Assembly: GCA_036939355.1 (NCBI GenBank) | Contig: JALLAP010000388.1 | Span: 1 to 21,164, forward strand | Direction: 5' to 3' | DNA: 21,164 nucleotides | Source of the DNA: Thalassiosira profunda | Lineage: Eukaryota > Bacillariophyta > Thalassiosirophyceae > Thalassiosirales > Thalassiosiraceae | The notes under the pieces: model-generated | The model's input: only the letters and a program-made list of their open reading frames with translations | What the model was told of the DNA's origin: nothing | Databases searched by the model: none | Position numbers and translations under genes: made by a program | Part shown: piece after piece, positions 18,665-21,164 of the stretch | How positions within the stretch are numbered: position 1 is the stretch's first letter | Layout of the letters: every line of letters begins with the position of its first letter

Positions 18665-18824
18665 TCTGCATTCCTCTCGCCCGCCCGCGCGCGGCCGCCT
18701 CTCGCTCCCCCCCCCCCGCGGCCCTGCTCCGATCCCCCCTCTCCCCGCCAGAGGTCGGCTGCTCTACGGCATCATTCCAGCATCGTGGCCGCACTGGTGG
18801 TGTGCTGCGGTGGCAGGGTAGGCC

Positions 18825-20885
18825 ATGGGGAAGAAGCGCCGCGACGGGAGGGCCGCCCCCAAGCGAGGCCATTCCGCGTCGTTCAATGCTCAAAATTCCT
18901 CCCAGCAGACGACGACGGCCGCTGTAGGCATTCGCTACGAGAACGGAGTCTATTATGGCGAGCTCAGGGGCGGCAAGCCGCACGGAAATGGCAGATTGGA
19001 GTTTGGGGGCGGCGAATTTTACGACGGCGAATGGAAGGATGGCCTGCACCACGGCATTGGGATATTCACCCATGCGACCGGCGACGTATACGATGGCGAG
19101 TGGAAAGACGGCATGGAGCTGAGGGGGACTTTCACCTGGGCAGATGGGGACGTATACAGGGGGGAGTTTCTGGACGGGGAACCGCATGGGAGGGGGGAGT
19201 ATTTGTGGGCCGGCGGCAAACTCTATGAGGGGCAGTTCGTGGATGCGCAGCAGCATGGGCGGGGGACGATGACGTTGCCGTCAATAGGGGAGGTGTACGA
19301 GGGAGAGTGGGTGGCGGGGAAAGAGCAAGGGAGGGGGACTTATAAATGGGCAGACGGGCGAGTCTACGAGGGCCAATTTGTTGGTGGAGATATGCACGGA
19401 CGGGGCACCATGACATACCCCTCAGGGGATGTGTACGAGGGCGAGTGGGTGGCCGGGAAGAAGCACGGCAAGGGGACCAGGAAATACTCCTCGGGCGATA
19501 TCTGCGAGCAGATTTGGAGTGAGGGAGAGTTGGCCAACGGGGACGCGACGAATCAGTGTCCCCCAGGCAATGTCGCGGGGGAGTCCGCCCTCCCCAATGC
19601 TGACAGCGGGTACTGTGACACAACTCGCAATGCCAGTCGTAAACCATTTGAAGGACGCAAGTTGCGGTCGCAACGATCTCAGAAGAACCGGCTTGAGACT
19701 GTCAAACAGACGTGTGAGCACTGCGGTGTGGACGATTACCATTACAAGTTGCGGATGTGCTCGGGGTGCAACCTGGCGCTCTACTGCTCTGCTGCCTGTC
19801 AAAAGGCCTCGAGTCGGTCGCATCGCCGAATCTGTGACATCCTTTCGATGCTTCCGTCGAGCGACTCTGATAGGCTCCTCCTGAAATACGACAAAGACAA
19901 AATGGTGGATTTGGATGCTGGCTTGCGATATGCGACAAAATACATGGACAGTCTGAAGCACCTGACAATCAATCTCAAGATGATGGCAAAAGATGACGCA
20001 GTGAAGCTTTCCGCAAAGCAACTATCCTCGTTATTCAGGTCGAAGAAGGGTGCGTTGGATTCGGTTTTCTGGGACGTCTTACAGTATGGTCATGTGTGCC
20101 ACCATCTCAATGATATTTGCGAGAGCGGTGCTGCCTGGAATGAACTTTGCGGTCTGAAGCAGCTACGTCTTCAAGCCGTGAAATGTGATAACGTACAGCC
20201 GATATGCGACATAATCGGCCAGCAAAAGAATGCTCTGTTGGTGCTCTCCCTTCCAATGATGGACATCAGTTGGCACAAAGCGAAGACACGCCGTGCAATG
20301 GCAGTAGCTATTAGCTCTTGCAAGGAACTGGTGAAGCTTGATATGCAAGGCTGCGTGTTCATGGACTCTGATCTGAAGATCATGCTTCAGGACCTGCCCA
20401 ATCTCCGGATCCTCCGTCTTGCGAAGCCTATCGATGGCAGCCACGACTTTACGGACAACACCTGCGCTTTGATAGCTCGGAAATGCCCCGGCCTGCAAGA
20501 GCTCAATCTGTTCAACCACCATCAACTTTCAGTGAGGGGCATCCGCAAGATTCTCGAGGGTTGCATTCATCTCAGATCATTCGGCACGTCATCCCTCAAA
20601 TTGCGTAGCAATGACGTTCAGAGTTTGCTGGATATTGCTCCTCATATGCTGTATCTTGCCCTGGTCGGCAGTGAGCTTTCTGCTGGAGAACTGGACAAGT
20701 TGATCGAGGCGACGGGCGGTAGAGTTGTGTTTCAGCTGAGAGCTGGTGGCATGCTACTGCCTGGCAGCGTATCGATCAAGGCGAGGGAGAAGTATGAATG
20801 CCAAATAGAAATAGTCGATGACGTCTGGAACAGGCAGGTAGATCCAAAGGTTGCGAACGAGTGGGAAATATTGTTGGAAGGATGA
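18825..20885 (+). CDS. MORN-repeat / MYND zinc finger / leucine-rich-repeat protein (paralogue E)
   Basis: Intact 686-residue frame. The first residues MGKKRRDGRA are identical to A, followed by a short polar stretch. Eight MORN repeats run from residue 43 to 226, with slight length variation in the third (22) and fifth (24), plus a degenerate ninth. The linker has LRSQRSQKNRLE, then a complete MYND finger at 297-337. LRRs occupy about 430-640 (LVKLDMQGCVFMDSDLK, CPGLQELNLF), and the tail DPKVANEW is close to the end. Homology to A extends into the leader and promoter, so the two are inverted duplicates about 16 kb apart. An adaptor or scaffold role is inferred from the modules; no enzyme domain is seen. 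The basic start could direct the protein to the nucleus. It is divergent with PP4R3. Confidence 0.88.
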   Translation: MGKKRRDGRAAPKRGHSASFNAQNSSQQTTTAAVGIRYENGVYYGELRGGKPHGNGRLEFGGGEFYDGEWKDGLHHGIGIFTHATGDVYDGEWKDGMELRGTFTWADGDVYRGEFLDGEPHGRGEYLWAGGKLYEGQFVDAQQHGRGTMTLPSIGEVYEGEWVAGKEQGRGTYKWADGRVYEGQFVGGDMHGRGTMTYPSGDVYEGEWVAGKKHGKGTRKYSSGDICEQIWSEGELANGDATNQCPPGNVAGESALPNADSGYCDTTRNASRKPFEGRKLRSQRSQKNRLETVKQTCEHCGVDDYHYKLRMCSGCNLALYCSAACQKASSRSHRRICDILSMLPSSDSDRLLLKYDKDKMVDLDAGLRYATKYMDSLKHLTINLKMMAKDDAVKLSAKQLSSLFRSKKGALDSVFWDVLQYGHVCHHLNDICESGAAWNELCGLKQLRLQAVKCDNVQPICDIIGQQKNALLVLSLPMMDISWHKAKTRRAMAVAISSCKELVKLDMQGCVFMDSDLKIMLQDLPNLRILRLAKPIDGSHDFTDNTCALIARKCPGLQELNLFNHHQLSVRGIRKILEGCIHLRSFGTSSLKLRSNDVQSLLDIAPHMLYLALVGSELSAGELDKLIEATGGRVVFQLRAGGMLLPGSVSIKAREKYECQIEIVDDVWNRQVDPKVANEWEILLEG

Positions 20886-21087
20886 CCGTACAGCCTCTAA
20901 GATGGTCGACAAGCCTGAACTGCATCGATTGCATTAAGTAGTTTGTACCGATGATTTCCCTCAAAACACCACACCCACACGTAAAAATGTATCTTGGCTT
21001 CCTCTCATCCGCCCTGCCTCTCCCTCTTTTCTTTCTTCCCATTATCTCTTTCCTTCCTCTCTCCCATCTCTACCCCCAACGACGTCC
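20886..21087. other. Convergent spacer downstream of E
   Basis: About 200 bases between E's stop and a likely minus-strand stop at 21088. The part after about 20990 is pyrimidine-rich on the plus strand (CT-rich runs). I see no RNA gene, mobile element or clear ORF. It probably holds the 3' UTRs of both genes. Confidence 0.4.
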
Positions 21088-21164
21088 TCAATTCGCTCCT
21101 CCCTCCTGTTGCATCTGCTCGAAAAGCTGCTGGTAGTCAACTTCCTTCCGGTTCCGCTTCCGCG
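21088..21164 (-). CDS. 3' end of an unassigned gene (partial, truncated by the window edge)
   Basis: On the minus strand, one frame is open from the window edge to a TGA at 21088-21090. It encodes 24 residues: RKRNRKEVDYQQLFEQMQQE and then GGAN. The basic patch followed by a Gln/Glu-rich helix looks like real protein, reminiscent of basic RKEVDY-type segments in nuclear proteins, but it is too short to assign. It fits the alternating gene order. Confidence 0.45.
   Translation of the reverse strand, partial: RKRNRKEVDYQQLFEQMQQEGGAN

Larger units (their letters stand above)
18356..18824. promoter_or_regulatory. Divergent intergenic region between PP4R3 and paralogue E
   Basis: 469 bases. Near PP4R3 lies a direct repeat of GCCTTAAC (18411 and 18422). 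The distal block shared with A follows (18473-18521), then the paired TCACGTGA element (18632-18664), a C-run at about 18708-18717 and an E leader similar to that of A (CTGGTGGTGTG, then CAGGGTAGGCC before the ATG). No separate gene is visible. It is presumed to be a bidirectional promoter. Confidence 0.6.

Noticed and set aside
1..21164. tRNA, rRNA, CRISPR or transposase genes
   Set aside because: None seen on either strand; the window is explained by protein-coding genes and short spacers.

Overview
This is nuclear DNA from a eukaryote. Three genes encode eukaryote-only proteins: a CWC25-type spliceosome factor, an OTUB1-type deubiquitinase and a protein phosphatase 4 regulatory subunit 3 (PP4R3). 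The PP4R3 gene has two clean GT-AG introns of 81 and 87 bp. The rest is intron-poor, GC-rich and tightly packed. One ambiguous base (n at 12899) shows that this is draft sequence. An intron-poor unicellular protist fits best. A stramenopile alga, perhaps a centric diatom, is my best guess, but no marker in the window proves it.

Layout from left to right: 3' end of an unassigned gene (+, 1-113); MORN/MYND/LRR gene A (-, 246-2189); CWC25 (+, 2704-4455); MORN/MYND/LRR gene B (-, 4518-6595, one frameshift); MORN/MYND/LRR gene C (+, 6967-9098, three frameshifts); MORN/MYND/LRR gene D (-, 9176-11470); OTUB1-like (+, 11817-12710); PP4R3 (-, 12845-18355, three exons); MORN/MYND/LRR gene E (+, 18825-20885); 3' end of another unassigned gene (-, 21088-21164). 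Strands alternate strictly. Convergent gaps are 62-202 bp. Divergent gaps are 346-514 bp and must hold bidirectional promoters.

The main feature is a dispersed cluster of five paralogues sharing one chassis: seven to eight MORN repeats, a short basic RSQ(R/S)SQ-type motif, a complete seven-Cys/one-His MYND zinc finger and a leucine-rich-repeat C-terminal half. The chassis carries three different N-termini: a basic NLS-like start (A and E), a start strongly resembling the N-terminus of the Hsp90 cochaperone Cdc37 (B and D), and a DEK C-terminal-type domain (C). A and E lie at opposite ends of the window in inverted orientation. They also share promoter sequence, including a paired TCACGTGA inverted repeat and a more distal block of about 48 bp. 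The family therefore seems to have duplicated with its control regions and then exchanged its N-terminal modules.

The three single-copy housekeeping genes (splicing, deubiquitination, PP4 targeting) show no evident functional link to the cluster. They appear to be neighbours that share promoters with it. PP4R3 is about twice the size of the human protein because of long low-complexity insertions, including poly-Gln and poly-His tracts.
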